Positions 1 to 7,441 of a stretch of DNA of 64,000 nucleotides are shown here, piece after piece. Position numbers and translations under genes: made by a program. Numbering within the stretch: the first letter of the stretch is position 1; every line of letters begins with the position of its first letter. The DNA is from Mycobacterium haemophilum DSM 44634 (GTDB lineage Bacteria; Actinomycetota; Actinomycetes; Mycobacteriales; Mycobacteriaceae). The notes beneath the pieces are model-generated. The model saw only the letters and a list, made by a program, of their open reading frames with translations. It was not told where the DNA came from and made no database searches. Location: contig NZ_CP011883.2 in NCBI RefSeq assembly GCF_000340435.2, forward strand, positions 2,092,687 through 2,156,686, written 5' to 3'.

Positions 1-1962
1 GGTGTGCCGGTGGTCTTTTTGACGGCGTGGTACGGGTTGTCGGTGTTGGCGGGTCTTCGGGCCGGGCAGCGGGTGTTGGTGCACGCGGCCGCTGGTGGCG
101 TGGGGATGGCCGCGGTGCAGCTGGCGCGGCATTGGGGTGCAGAGGTTTTCGCTACTGCCAGTCGCGGCAAGTGGGATACGCTGCGGTCAATGGGCTTTGA
201 CGATGACCATATCGCCGACTCGCGGACGCTGGAATTTGAGCGGAAGTTTTTGTCGGTTACCGGCGGGGCCGGGGTCGACGTGGTGCTCAACTCGCTGGCT
301 GGCGAATTCACCGATGCATCATTGCGATTGCTGGCTAACGGTGGGTGTTTCATTGAGATGGGCAAGACCGATCTTCGCGATCCCGGGGCCATCGCCGCCG
401 AGCATGTTGGCGTGCGGTATCAGGCGTTTGATCTGATGGAGGCCGGCTCGCAACATATCCAGGACATGTTGGCTGAGCTGGTCGGGTTGTTTGAGGCCGA
501 GGTATTGCATCCGCTGCCGCTGAAGGTCTGGGATGTGCGTCACGCCGCTGAGGCTTACCGGTTTGTGAGTCAGGCTCGTCATGTCGGCAAGGTGGTGTTG
601 ACCCTGCCCGATAGGTCCGGCGGTGGGCTGGCGGCGGGCACGGTGTTGATCACCGGTGGTACCGGGATGGTGGGCGGGCTCTTGGCTCGTCACATGGTGA
701 ATCAGTACGGGGTGCGTCACCTGGTCTTGGCCAGTCGGCGTGGCCAGGCAGCCGAGGGTGCCGATGAGTTGGTGGCTGATCTGGTGCAAGCCGGCGCCCA
801 GGTACAGGTGGTGGCCTGTGATGTCGCTGATCGTGCGGCGCTGGCGGAGTTGTTGGCAACGCTGCCCGAGCTGTATCCGTTGACCGGGGTGATTCATGCC
901 GCCGGGGTACTCGATGATGCGGTGATTGGGTCATTGACGCCCGATCGGATGGATACGGTGTTGCGGGCCAAGGTAGCTGCGGCGTGGAATCTGCATGAGC
1001 TGACCCAGGGCATGGGGTTGTCGATGTTCGTGATGTTTTCGTCGATGGCCGGAATCGTGGGTGCCCCGGGGCAAGGGAACTACGCGGCCGCCAACAGTTT
1101 CCTTGACGGCCTTGCCGAGCGTCGGTGTGCCGGCGGCCTGCCCGGATTATCGGTGGCCTGGGGGCTGTGGGACCAAGCGTCGGCGATGACACAGCACCTC
1201 AACGAGCGCGACAAAGCCCGAATGCGCCGGGTCGGGTTGGCACCGTTGTCCAACCAGCAAGCGCTCGAATTGTTTGATACCGCACTGGCGGTCGAGCATC
1301 CCGTGCTGGTGGCCACCCATCTCGATACGGCCGCACTCACCAGCAACCGGGCCGCCTTACCCGCGCTGTTGAGTCAATTAGCGAGCCGCCCCGCACGACG
1401 GGTCATCGACCACGCCGACATGACGAACGCATCGGTGACGGGCTTGCGGGCGCGGCTAGCGAGCCTGACTGTCGAGCGGCGACACCGCGAGTTGGTGGAC
1501 TTGGTATGCAGTAATGCCGCCGTGGTGCTCGGACATAGCGCGTCAGACATCAACGCCGAACACGCTTTCCAAGACCTCGGGTTTGACTCGCTGACCGCTG
1601 TTGAGTTGCGCAATCGTATGAAAACTGCTACTGGGCTTACTCTTTCGCCCACCGTAATCTTCGACTGCCCCACGCCCGCCGCCCTGGCCGAACACCTCGA
1701 GACCCAACTGGGCGCCGGTACCACCAATGATCCGCCGGACCGGATGGCTCGCTTCAACGACGTCGCCCGCGAACTCCAAACGCTGATCGATCAGCCTGAC
1801 TGGAATACCGAAGATAAACAACGTCTGACCGCTCGCCTGCAGAACATGCTAACTGCCCTGACGACGATGTCTCCCCCCGATCCCATCGACACCTTCGACG
1901 ACCTCAATACCGCCACTGAAGGCCAACTCTTTGCGATCTTGGACGACGAACTCGGGCCCTGA
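1..1962 (+). CDS. Type I polyketide synthase, C-terminal part (ER-KR-ACP)
   Basis: This is the C-terminal end of a modular type I PKS; the start lies before the window. Domains in order are an enoyl reductase with an NADPH-binding glycine-rich loop (AAAGGVG, about residues 29-35), a ketoreductase with its own dinucleotide loop (GGTGMVG, about 216-222), an LDD motif typical of B-type ketoreductases and the catalytic Tyr at about 360 (GNYAAAN), an acyl carrier protein with the phosphopantetheine serine in GFDS at about 529, and a short acidic C-terminal helix that may be a docking tail. Set by position it resembles Pks17 or the end of a fused Pks8/Pks17 in M. tuberculosis. There is no thioesterase, so the chain is probably handed to another enzyme. 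pks11 follows directly, without a pks9-type gene between them. Confidence 0.93.
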   Translation, partial: GVPVVFLTAWYGLSVLAGLRAGQRVLVHAAAGGVGMAAVQLARHWGAEVFATASRGKWDTLRSMGFDDDHIADSRTLEFERKFLSVTGGAGVDVVLNSLAGEFTDASLRLLANGGCFIEMGKTDLRDPGAIAAEHVGVRYQAFDLMEAGSQHIQDMLAELVGLFEAEVLHPLPLKVWDVRHAAEAYRFVSQARHVGKVVLTLPDRSGGGLAAGTVLITGGTGMVGGLLARHMVNQYGVRHLVLASRRGQAAEGADELVADLVQAGAQVQVVACDVADRAALAELLATLPELYPLTGVIHAAGVLDDAVIGSLTPDRMDTVLRAKVAAAWNLHELTQGMGLSMFVMFSSMAGIVGAPGQGNYAAANSFLDGLAERRCAGGLPGLSVAWGLWDQASAMTQHLNERDKARMRRVGLAPLSNQQALELFDTALAVEHPVLVATHLDTAALTSNRAALPALLSQLASRPARRVIDHADMTNASVTGLRARLASLTVERRHRELVDLVCSNAAVVLGHSASDINAEHAFQDLGFDSLTAVELRNRMKTATGLTLSPTVIFDCPTPAALAEHLETQLGAGTTNDPPDRMARFNDVARELQTLIDQPDWNTEDKQRLTARLQNMLTALTTMSPPDPIDTFDDLNTATEGQLFAILDDELGP

Positions 1963-2137
1963 CGCCTAACTTTTGCATGACGAAACCGGTGCTCGCGGAT
2001 CGGATTACGCGAAAGCGTCAGCGCTGAAAATTGGACAGATGTTGAATATTAAAGAGTTTCATAAAACTTCGAATATTGATTTAAGTCGCTAGGCTGAGAA
2101 TCGTAATTTTCGGTAAGTGGGATGTGAGGGGCAGGGC
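1963..2137 (+). promoter_or_regulatory. AT-rich leader before pks11
   Basis: This 175-base gap between the two polyketide synthase genes is clearly more AT-rich than its surroundings around 2030-2110, which suggests that pks11 has its own promoter instead of relying only on read-through from the type I PKS. I cannot place -35 and -10 boxes with confidence. A purine-rich GAGGGGCAGG stretch lies just before the chosen pks11 start. Confidence 0.35.
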
Positions 2138-3205
2138 ATGAGCGTCATCGCAGGTGTATTCGGTGTGTTGCCGCCGCATCGATATAGCCAGAGCGAGATT
2201 ACCGATTCGTTTGTTGAGTTTCCCGGATTGAAGGAGTACGAGGAGATTGTTCGGCGTCTGCATGCCGGCGCGAAGGTCAACAGTCGACATCTGGTGCTGC
2301 CACTGGAGAAGTATGCATCGCTGACCGACTTCGGCGAGGCGAACGAGATCTTCATCGAAAACGCTGTGGAACTTGGTTGTGACGCGCTAGTGGGTGCGCT
2401 TGATGAGGCAGGCCTGCAACCCGGGGATGTCGACACGATCGTTACCACGACGGTCACCGGCGTCGCAGTGCCTTCGCTGGATGCCCGGATCGCTGGACGG
2501 CTCGGCCTGCGCCCGGACGTTCGCCGAATGCCGCTGTTCGGCTTGGGTTGCGTGGCGGGGGCGGCGGGGCTGGGCCGGTTGCACGACTACTTGCGTGGTG
2601 CGCCCGACGACGTCGCGGTCCTGGTATCGGTCGAGCTTTGCTCGCTCACCTACCCCGCGGTCAAACCAACTGTGTCGGGACTGGTGGGGACGGCGCTGTT
2701 CGGTGACGGCGCAGCCGCGGTGGTGGCCGTCGGCGAACGCCGCGCCAAAGACGTACAGGTCCGCGCCAGCGGGCCGGACATCCTCGATTCGCGCAGCCGT
2801 CTCTACCCCGAATCGCTACATATCATGGGCTGGAATGTCAGTTCTGCTGGCCTGCAGCTGGAGCTGTCGCCGGAGCTGACGAGTGTTGTCGAGCGGTACC
2901 TGGCCGATGACGTCACGGGCTTCCTCGCCTCGCATGGGATTAGCAAGGACGACATCGGTGCGTGGGTTAGCCATCCCGGTGGTCCCAAGGTCATCGATGC
3001 GATCACCAAGAGCCTCCAATTGCCCCCCGAGGCGCTCGAGTTGACCTGGCGCTCGTTGAGCGAGATCGCGAACCTCTCGTCGGCGTCGGTGCTGCACATC
3101 TTGCGCGACACCATCGCCAAGCCGCCGCCCAGTGGGAGCCCAGGGCTGATGATCGCGATGGGCCCCGGATTCTGCGCAGAACTAGTGCTACTGCGCTGGC
3201 ATTGA
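2138..3205 (+). CDS. pks11: Type III polyketide synthase (chalcone synthase-like)
   Basis: This 355-residue protein is a type III PKS that would extend a long-chain acyl-CoA starter with malonyl or methylmalonyl units to an alkylpyrone-type product. The thiolase-fold catalytic triad is complete: Cys138 (FGLGCVAGAAG), His279 (SHPGGPK) and Asn312 (EIANLSSAS). The C-terminal GPGFCAELVLLRWH signature and near full-length agreement with recalled M. tuberculosis Pks11 (353 aa) support the name. ATG 2138 was chosen because GAGGGGCAGG sits just upstream and the N-terminus then matches Pks11; an upstream in-frame GTG at 2117 would add seven unconserved residues. The gene lies 175 bases after a type I PKS and converges on the ABC-F gene. 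Confidence 0.95.
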   Translation: MSVIAGVFGVLPPHRYSQSEITDSFVEFPGLKEYEEIVRRLHAGAKVNSRHLVLPLEKYASLTDFGEANEIFIENAVELGCDALVGALDEAGLQPGDVDTIVTTTVTGVAVPSLDARIAGRLGLRPDVRRMPLFGLGCVAGAAGLGRLHDYLRGAPDDVAVLVSVELCSLTYPAVKPTVSGLVGTALFGDGAAAVVAVGERRAKDVQVRASGPDILDSRSRLYPESLHIMGWNVSSAGLQLELSPELTSVVERYLADDVTGFLASHGISKDDIGAWVSHPGGPKVIDAITKSLQLPPEALELTWRSLSEIANLSSASVLHILRDTIAKPPPSGSPGLMIAMGPGFCAELVLLRWH

Positions 3206-3218
3206 GTTGACGCTGCCG

Positions 3219-4988
3219 CTACTCGACGATTTCTGAAAGGTCCAACCAGCGGCTTTCCCTGGCGGCGACCTCGTCTTCAAGGGCGCGTAACTCCCGTGTC
3301 AGCCGAGTCACGGCGACGTGGTCGGACTGGTCATGCTCGGCGAGTTCGGAGTGTTTCGCCGCGATCCGGTCAGCGAGGCGGGCGAGTTGGCGATCGATCG
3401 ACGCCAACTCCTTCTCGGCGGCGCGCCGCTGCGCGCCCGACATCGCCTGTCGCGGTGGCGCCGCGGCCTTGATAGCCGGGATACTTGGCGGACGCGCTAG
3501 CCGCAGATATTCGTCAACGCCGTCGGGCAGATGCCGCAGCCGACCGTCGAGAATCGCGTACTGCTGGTCGGTGACACGCTCTAGTAGGTACCGGTCATGC
3601 GAGACGACGATCAAGGTGCCCGCCCAGGAATCGAGCAAGTCCTCGGTCGCGGTCAACATGTCGGTATCGACGTCGTTGGTGGGCTCGTCGAGAAGCAGCA
3701 CGTTCGGCTCGGACAACAAGGTCAGCATGAGCTGCAACCGCCGCCGCTGACCGCCGGAGAGTTCAGCGACTCGCGCGGACAACTGCTCGCGGGCAAAGCC
3801 GAGTCGCTCCAACAGCTGAGCAGGGGTGACCTCACGGCCCTCGACCTGATAGCTGCCGCATAGTCTGCCCAACACCTCGGCGATCCGGTCGCGGGCAAAC
3901 GGTGTCAACTGATCGCCCTGCTGATCGAGCACCGCTAGCCGGACGGTCTTGCCGCGCTTGACACGCCCGGCATCGGGCGCAACGGTGCCGGCGATCAATC
4001 CCAGTAGCGTCGACTTTCCGGCGCCGTTGGCTCCGAGGATGCCGGTGCGTTCACCCGGGCCAATCCGCCATTCGATATCGCGGAGTACCGGACGGCCGTC
4101 AAACGAGACCGACACGTCCAGCAGATCGATGACGTCCTTCCCGAGCCGTGCGGTTGCCAGCCTGGCCAACTCGACGGTGTTGCGCAGCGGTGGTACGTCG
4201 GCGATCAGCTGGTTGGCGGCCTCGATCCGAAACTTCGGCTTCGAGGTGCGGGCCGGTGGGCCCCGGCGTAACCAGGCCAGCTCCTTACGCATCAGGTTCT
4301 GCCGCTTGGCCTCGGCCGTGGCGGCCAGCCGGTCTCGTTCGACGCGCTGTAACACATACGCCGCGTACCCGCCTTCGAACGGTTCGATGATTCCGTCGTG
4401 CACTTCCCATGTTGTGGTGGCGACTTCGTCGAGAAACCAGCGATCGTGCGTCACCAGCAGCAGCCCGCCGGCGTTGCGTGCCCAGCGTTGTTGCAGATGG
4501 CTGGCCAGCCAGGTGATGCCCTCTATATCCAGGTGATTGGTGGGCTCATCAAGAGCGATCACATCCCAATCGCCCACCAGCAGTTGGGCCAGTTGCACCC
4601 GTCGACGTTGGCCGCCGCTGAGCGTGGAAATGGTTGTCTCCCAAGCAATGTCGGAGGTCAGCCCGCTGACCACATCGCGGATACGCGCGTTGCTTGCCCA
4701 CTGGTGTTCGGCCTGGTCGCCGACTAGCGTCCAACCGACAGTGCGCTGCGGGTCGAGAGTGTCGGCCTGGCTCAACGCGCCGACCCGCAATCCGCTGCGC
4801 CGGGTCACCCGGCCGGAGTCCGGCTGCAGCCGACCGGTTAGCAAACCCAGCAAGCTGGATTTTCCGTCGCCATTACGCCCGACGATGCCGATGCGCGCGC
4901 CATCACCCACGCCGAGTGTGACCGACTCGAACACCACTTGCGCCGGATATTCCAGATGTACGGCCTCAGTTCCCAATAGGTGCGCCAC
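3219..4988 (-). CDS. ABC-F family ATPase (macrolide-type, ribosome protection or translation factor)
   Basis: The 589-residue protein has two ABC ATPase domains in one chain and no membrane segments, as in ABC-F proteins. Walker A motifs are GRNGDGKSS near residue 37 and GANGAGKST near 318; both ABC signature motifs (LSGGQRRR) and Walker B motifs with DEPTN are intact. The region between the domains is the P-site interaction linker, and the C-terminus is a charged helical extension. Recalled relatives are Rv1473 and the split pair Rv1667c/Rv1668c; the length equals the sum of the split pair, so this looks like the unbroken form. Annotation as a macrolide transporter is historic; binding to the ribosome is more likely. 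Start is GTG 4988. The gene is divergent from the echA gene. Confidence 0.9.
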   Translation of the reverse strand: MAHLLGTEAVHLEYPAQVVFESVTLGVGDGARIGIVGRNGDGKSSLLGLLTGRLQPDSGRVTRRSGLRVGALSQADTLDPQRTVGWTLVGDQAEHQWASNARIRDVVSGLTSDIAWETTISTLSGGQRRRVQLAQLLVGDWDVIALDEPTNHLDIEGITWLASHLQQRWARNAGGLLLVTHDRWFLDEVATTTWEVHDGIIEPFEGGYAAYVLQRVERDRLAATAEAKRQNLMRKELAWLRRGPPARTSKPKFRIEAANQLIADVPPLRNTVELARLATARLGKDVIDLLDVSVSFDGRPVLRDIEWRIGPGERTGILGANGAGKSTLLGLIAGTVAPDAGRVKRGKTVRLAVLDQQGDQLTPFARDRIAEVLGRLCGSYQVEGREVTPAQLLERLGFAREQLSARVAELSGGQRRRLQLMLTLLSEPNVLLLDEPTNDVDTDMLTATEDLLDSWAGTLIVVSHDRYLLERVTDQQYAILDGRLRHLPDGVDEYLRLARPPSIPAIKAAAPPRQAMSGAQRRAAEKELASIDRQLARLADRIAAKHSELAEHDQSDHVAVTRLTRELRALEDEVAARESRWLDLSEIVE

Positions 4989-5344
4989 CGGGCCGACCTT
5001 AGCTCGGTCGGGCGATTCAATGTGCTTGAGGTAGTCTGCAACCCGTGTCAGCTTGTCAGCGAATCCGTGGACAGTTTGATCATGTTGTGCGACAAGGGAT
5101 TACGTGTTGAGCACCGAGGTGCGGGTCGCCAAGGCGGTCGCACGCCCGCCGGCGTTACGCGTTTCAGACCCCAGCGCCTCACTTATCCGAGACTTAACCG
5201 AGACTTATCCGAGCAGGGCGCGCACGCGCTGCCTCTTGCAGTGACCCGCTATGTCTATGTGCGCTGCACCTATACGCGTTGCTCCGCGCATTTGTACGCG
5301 TTTCAGCCGATGTTTTCCGGCCATAACGGCTGCAGGCTGCTTGA
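4989..5344. promoter_or_regulatory. Divergent intergenic region between ABC-F and echA genes
   Basis: These 356 bases must hold the promoters of both divergent genes. No convincing coding frame is present: the open frame 4980-5348 is a chance read-through with no recognisable sequence. The clearest structure is an 11-base tandem repeat at 5181-5213, listed separately. Confidence 0.5.
5181..5213. repeat. 11-base tandem repeat, three copies
   Basis: Three head-to-tail copies of ACTTATCCGAG occupy 5181-5191, 5192-5202 (one change, ACTTAACCGAG) and 5203-5213. The period is close to one helical turn, so the three copies would face the same side of the DNA. The array lies about 130 bases upstream of the echA start, within the divergent promoter region. 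Confidence 0.9.
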
Positions 5345-6229
5345 GTGAGCCAGATTGATGCGTCGTGCACCATAGCCGAGCTGCCCTACCGATCCGTCAC
5401 GGACTTGGTCGTGCTGGATTTCCCGCGACCCGAGGTCGCGTTGATCACCCTTAATCGGCCCGGCCGGATGAACTCCATGGCTCTCGACCTCATGAAGTCG
5501 CTCAAGCAGGTCCTCAAAAGGGTTACCTACGACAACTCGGTGCGGGTGGTCGTGCTAACCGGCGCGGGTCGAGGGTTCTGCTCGGGTGCAGATCAAAAGT
5601 CCACGGCAGCTGCGCCACATGTCGAGGGGTTGACACAGCCGGTCCGTGCGATGCGTGCCATGGAGCTTCTTGAAGACGTCATCCTGGCGCTGCGGCGATT
5701 GCACCAACCTGTGATCGCCGCGGTCAATGGTCCGGCCATCGGAGGTGGGCTGTGTCTGGCGTTGGCCGCAGATGTCCGGGTGGCTTCGACCAGGGCCTAC
5801 TTTCGGGCCGCGGGCATCAACAATGGGCTTAGTGCCAGCGAGCTGGGGCTGAGTTATCTGCTGCCTCGGGCCGTCGGATCGTCGCGGGCCTTTGAAATCA
5901 TGCTTAGCGGTCGCGACGTCGGCGCGGAGGAAGCCGAGCAGATCGGGCTGGTGTCATATCGGGTGCCCGAGGATCGGCTGCTGGACACTTGCTACGCCAT
6001 CGCCGCGCGGATGGCGGCGTTCTCGCGGCCTGGAACTGAGTTGACGAAGCGGGCTTTGTGGGGTGGCTTGGACGCCGCCAGTTTGGAGACGCACATGCAA
6101 AGCGAGAGCCTCGCGCAGCTCTTCATAGCGTTGCATACCAGCAACTTCGAAGAAGCGGCTGCCGCACGCATCGAGAAGCGGCCACCAGTATTCGTCGATG
6201 CCAGGAGCTGCGCCGCAATCCCGCGGTAA
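5345..6229 (+). CDS. Enoyl-CoA hydratase/isomerase family protein (EchA12-like)
   Basis: The 294-residue protein is a crotonase-fold enzyme acting on acyl-CoA thioesters. The two oxyanion-hole segments are present (GAGRGFCSGAD near residue 78 and GPAIGGG near 133). It closely resembles recalled M. tuberculosis EchA12 (Rv1472). The two glutamates of canonical hydratases are not at their usual places: the GGGCEL position reads GGGLCL, and the second is glycine in RAAGINNG. An acidic residue is kept in SASELG, where dienoyl-CoA isomerases carry their aspartate. Isomerase or other crotonase chemistry is therefore likelier than hydration. The start is GTG 5345; the N-terminal 15 residues are poorly supported. 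The neighbouring divergent ABC-F gene repeats the Rv1472-Rv1473 pairing. Confidence 0.88.
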   Translation: MSQIDASCTIAELPYRSVTDLVVLDFPRPEVALITLNRPGRMNSMALDLMKSLKQVLKRVTYDNSVRVVVLTGAGRGFCSGADQKSTAAAPHVEGLTQPVRAMRAMELLEDVILALRRLHQPVIAAVNGPAIGGGLCLALAADVRVASTRAYFRAAGINNGLSASELGLSYLLPRAVGSSRAFEIMLSGRDVGAEEAEQIGLVSYRVPEDRLLDTCYAIAARMAAFSRPGTELTKRALWGGLDAASLETHMQSESLAQLFIALHTSNFEEAAAARIEKRPPVFVDARSCAAIPR

Positions 6230-6274
6230 TGCTTTCGACGAACCGTATTTCACGCTGATTATCCGCTAACGAAC

Positions 6275-6493
6275 ATGGTTATCCCGTACCTTCCAAGCCA
6301 CGCGACCCGTTTTGTTGGCCGCGAGGTCGAAACGAATTCTGCGCCGCAGCTCTTGGCTGACAACCAGGTGGTGACATTGACCGGCGCCGACGTAGTCGCT
6401 CAAACGGTGGATGACTTCTGTAACGAGCAGTGGCATGTCGATCCAGCGCCGACCACCGACCAGCAGCTGGAACAGAGGGAGCACTTGGAATAG
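6275..6493 (+). pseudogene. Remnant of an NB-ARC/LuxR-type regulator
   Basis: A 72-codon open frame encodes a degraded copy of the start of the NB-ARC domain found in the two large regulators downstream. The matching landmarks are RFVGRE, a QLLADNQVVTLTG segment (compare NRLVTLTG in the intact proteins) and a WHVDPAP segment (compare WYVDLAP). The P-loop that should follow VTLTG is destroyed: GVGGVGKT is replaced by ADVVAQTV. The frame ends right before the methyltransferase gene. I read it as a gene scrap left by loss or recombination of a paralogue, not a functional small protein. Confidence 0.7.
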
Positions 6494-6503
6494 AGGGAAC
6501 ACA

Positions 6504-7439
6504 TTGAGCACACTGCGTACCCATGACGACACCTGGGATATCACAGCCGGTGTCGGCATCACCGCCATCGTGGTGGCTGCCGCCCGAGCCGCTGAAACTG
6601 ACCAGCCAGATCCACTGATCCGCGACCCATACGCGCGGCTCCTGACGGCAAACGCCGCTATCGGTCTATGGAACGCCATGCGCGACGAGTCAATGTTCAC
6701 CAAATTACAGTCCGCTGATCCCGCGACCTCCGCAGTGATCGACTACGTGCGCCGCTATCAAGCAGTTCGGACGCACTTCTTCGACAGCTACTTCGCCGAC
6801 CTAGTCAACAGCGGAGTCCGGCAGGTGGTGATCCTGGCGTCCGGGCTGGATTCTCGGGCCTACCGGTTGGACTGGCCGGCTGAATGCACCGTCTATGAGA
6901 TCGATCAACCCCAAGTACTTGACTACAAATCCGCGACGCTGGCCGCGCACGGTGTCAAACCCACCGTCGACCGCCGCGAGGTGCCCATCGACCTACGCCA
7001 CGACTGGCCGGCCGCGCTCCGCGACGAGGGGTTCAGCGCAACGACGCCGACAGCCTGGTTGGCTGAAGGCCTATTGATTTACCTGCCCGCCGACGTTCAC
7101 GATCGGCTCTTCGAGCAGATCACCGAGCTGAGCTCGCCCGGCAGCAGGATTGCGGTAGAAACCGCCGCCAGTTACTCCGGCGAGCGGCGCGCGCAGCTCC
7201 GGGAGCGGTTCCGGAAGGCGGCCGATGAACTCGCCCTCGAACAGCGCGTATACCTGCAGGATCTGATGTACCACGACCAGGACCGAGCGATCGTCGTGGA
7301 TTGGCTCAACGCGCACGGCTGGCGGGCGAGGGCACAGTGCTCGCTGGATGAGATGCGCCGACTAGGCCGCTGGATTGATGGCGTGCCGATAGCCAACAAG
7401 GATGAGTTCGCTGACTTCGTCACGGCTGAGCGTCGGTAG
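6504..7439 (+). CDS. SAM-dependent methyltransferase, TIGR00027/LCMT-like family
   Basis: The 311-residue protein belongs to the mycobacterial family of putative leucine carboxyl methyltransferase-like enzymes (TIGR00027), of which M. tuberculosis has many copies; substrates are mostly unknown. Visible marks are the N-terminal THDDTWDITAGVG signature, the SAM-binding motif VVILASGLDSRAYRL near residue 110, EIDQP near 133, and WLAEGLLIYL near 190. TTG 6504 was chosen because the protein then starts like other family members (MSTLRTHDDTW) and GAGGGAAC lies upstream. An in-frame upstream ATG at 6411 would add 31 unrelated residues. The following regulator starts three bases after the stop, so the two are probably cotranscribed. 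Confidence 0.9.
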   Translation: MSTLRTHDDTWDITAGVGITAIVVAAARAAETDQPDPLIRDPYARLLTANAAIGLWNAMRDESMFTKLQSADPATSAVIDYVRRYQAVRTHFFDSYFADLVNSGVRQVVILASGLDSRAYRLDWPAECTVYEIDQPQVLDYKSATLAAHGVKPTVDRREVPIDLRHDWPAALRDEGFSATTPTAWLAEGLLIYLPADVHDRLFEQITELSSPGSRIAVETAASYSGERRAQLRERFRKAADELALEQRVYLQDLMYHDQDRAIVVDWLNAHGWRARAQCSLDEMRRLGRWIDGVPIANKDEFADFVTAERR

Positions 7440-7441
7440 AG

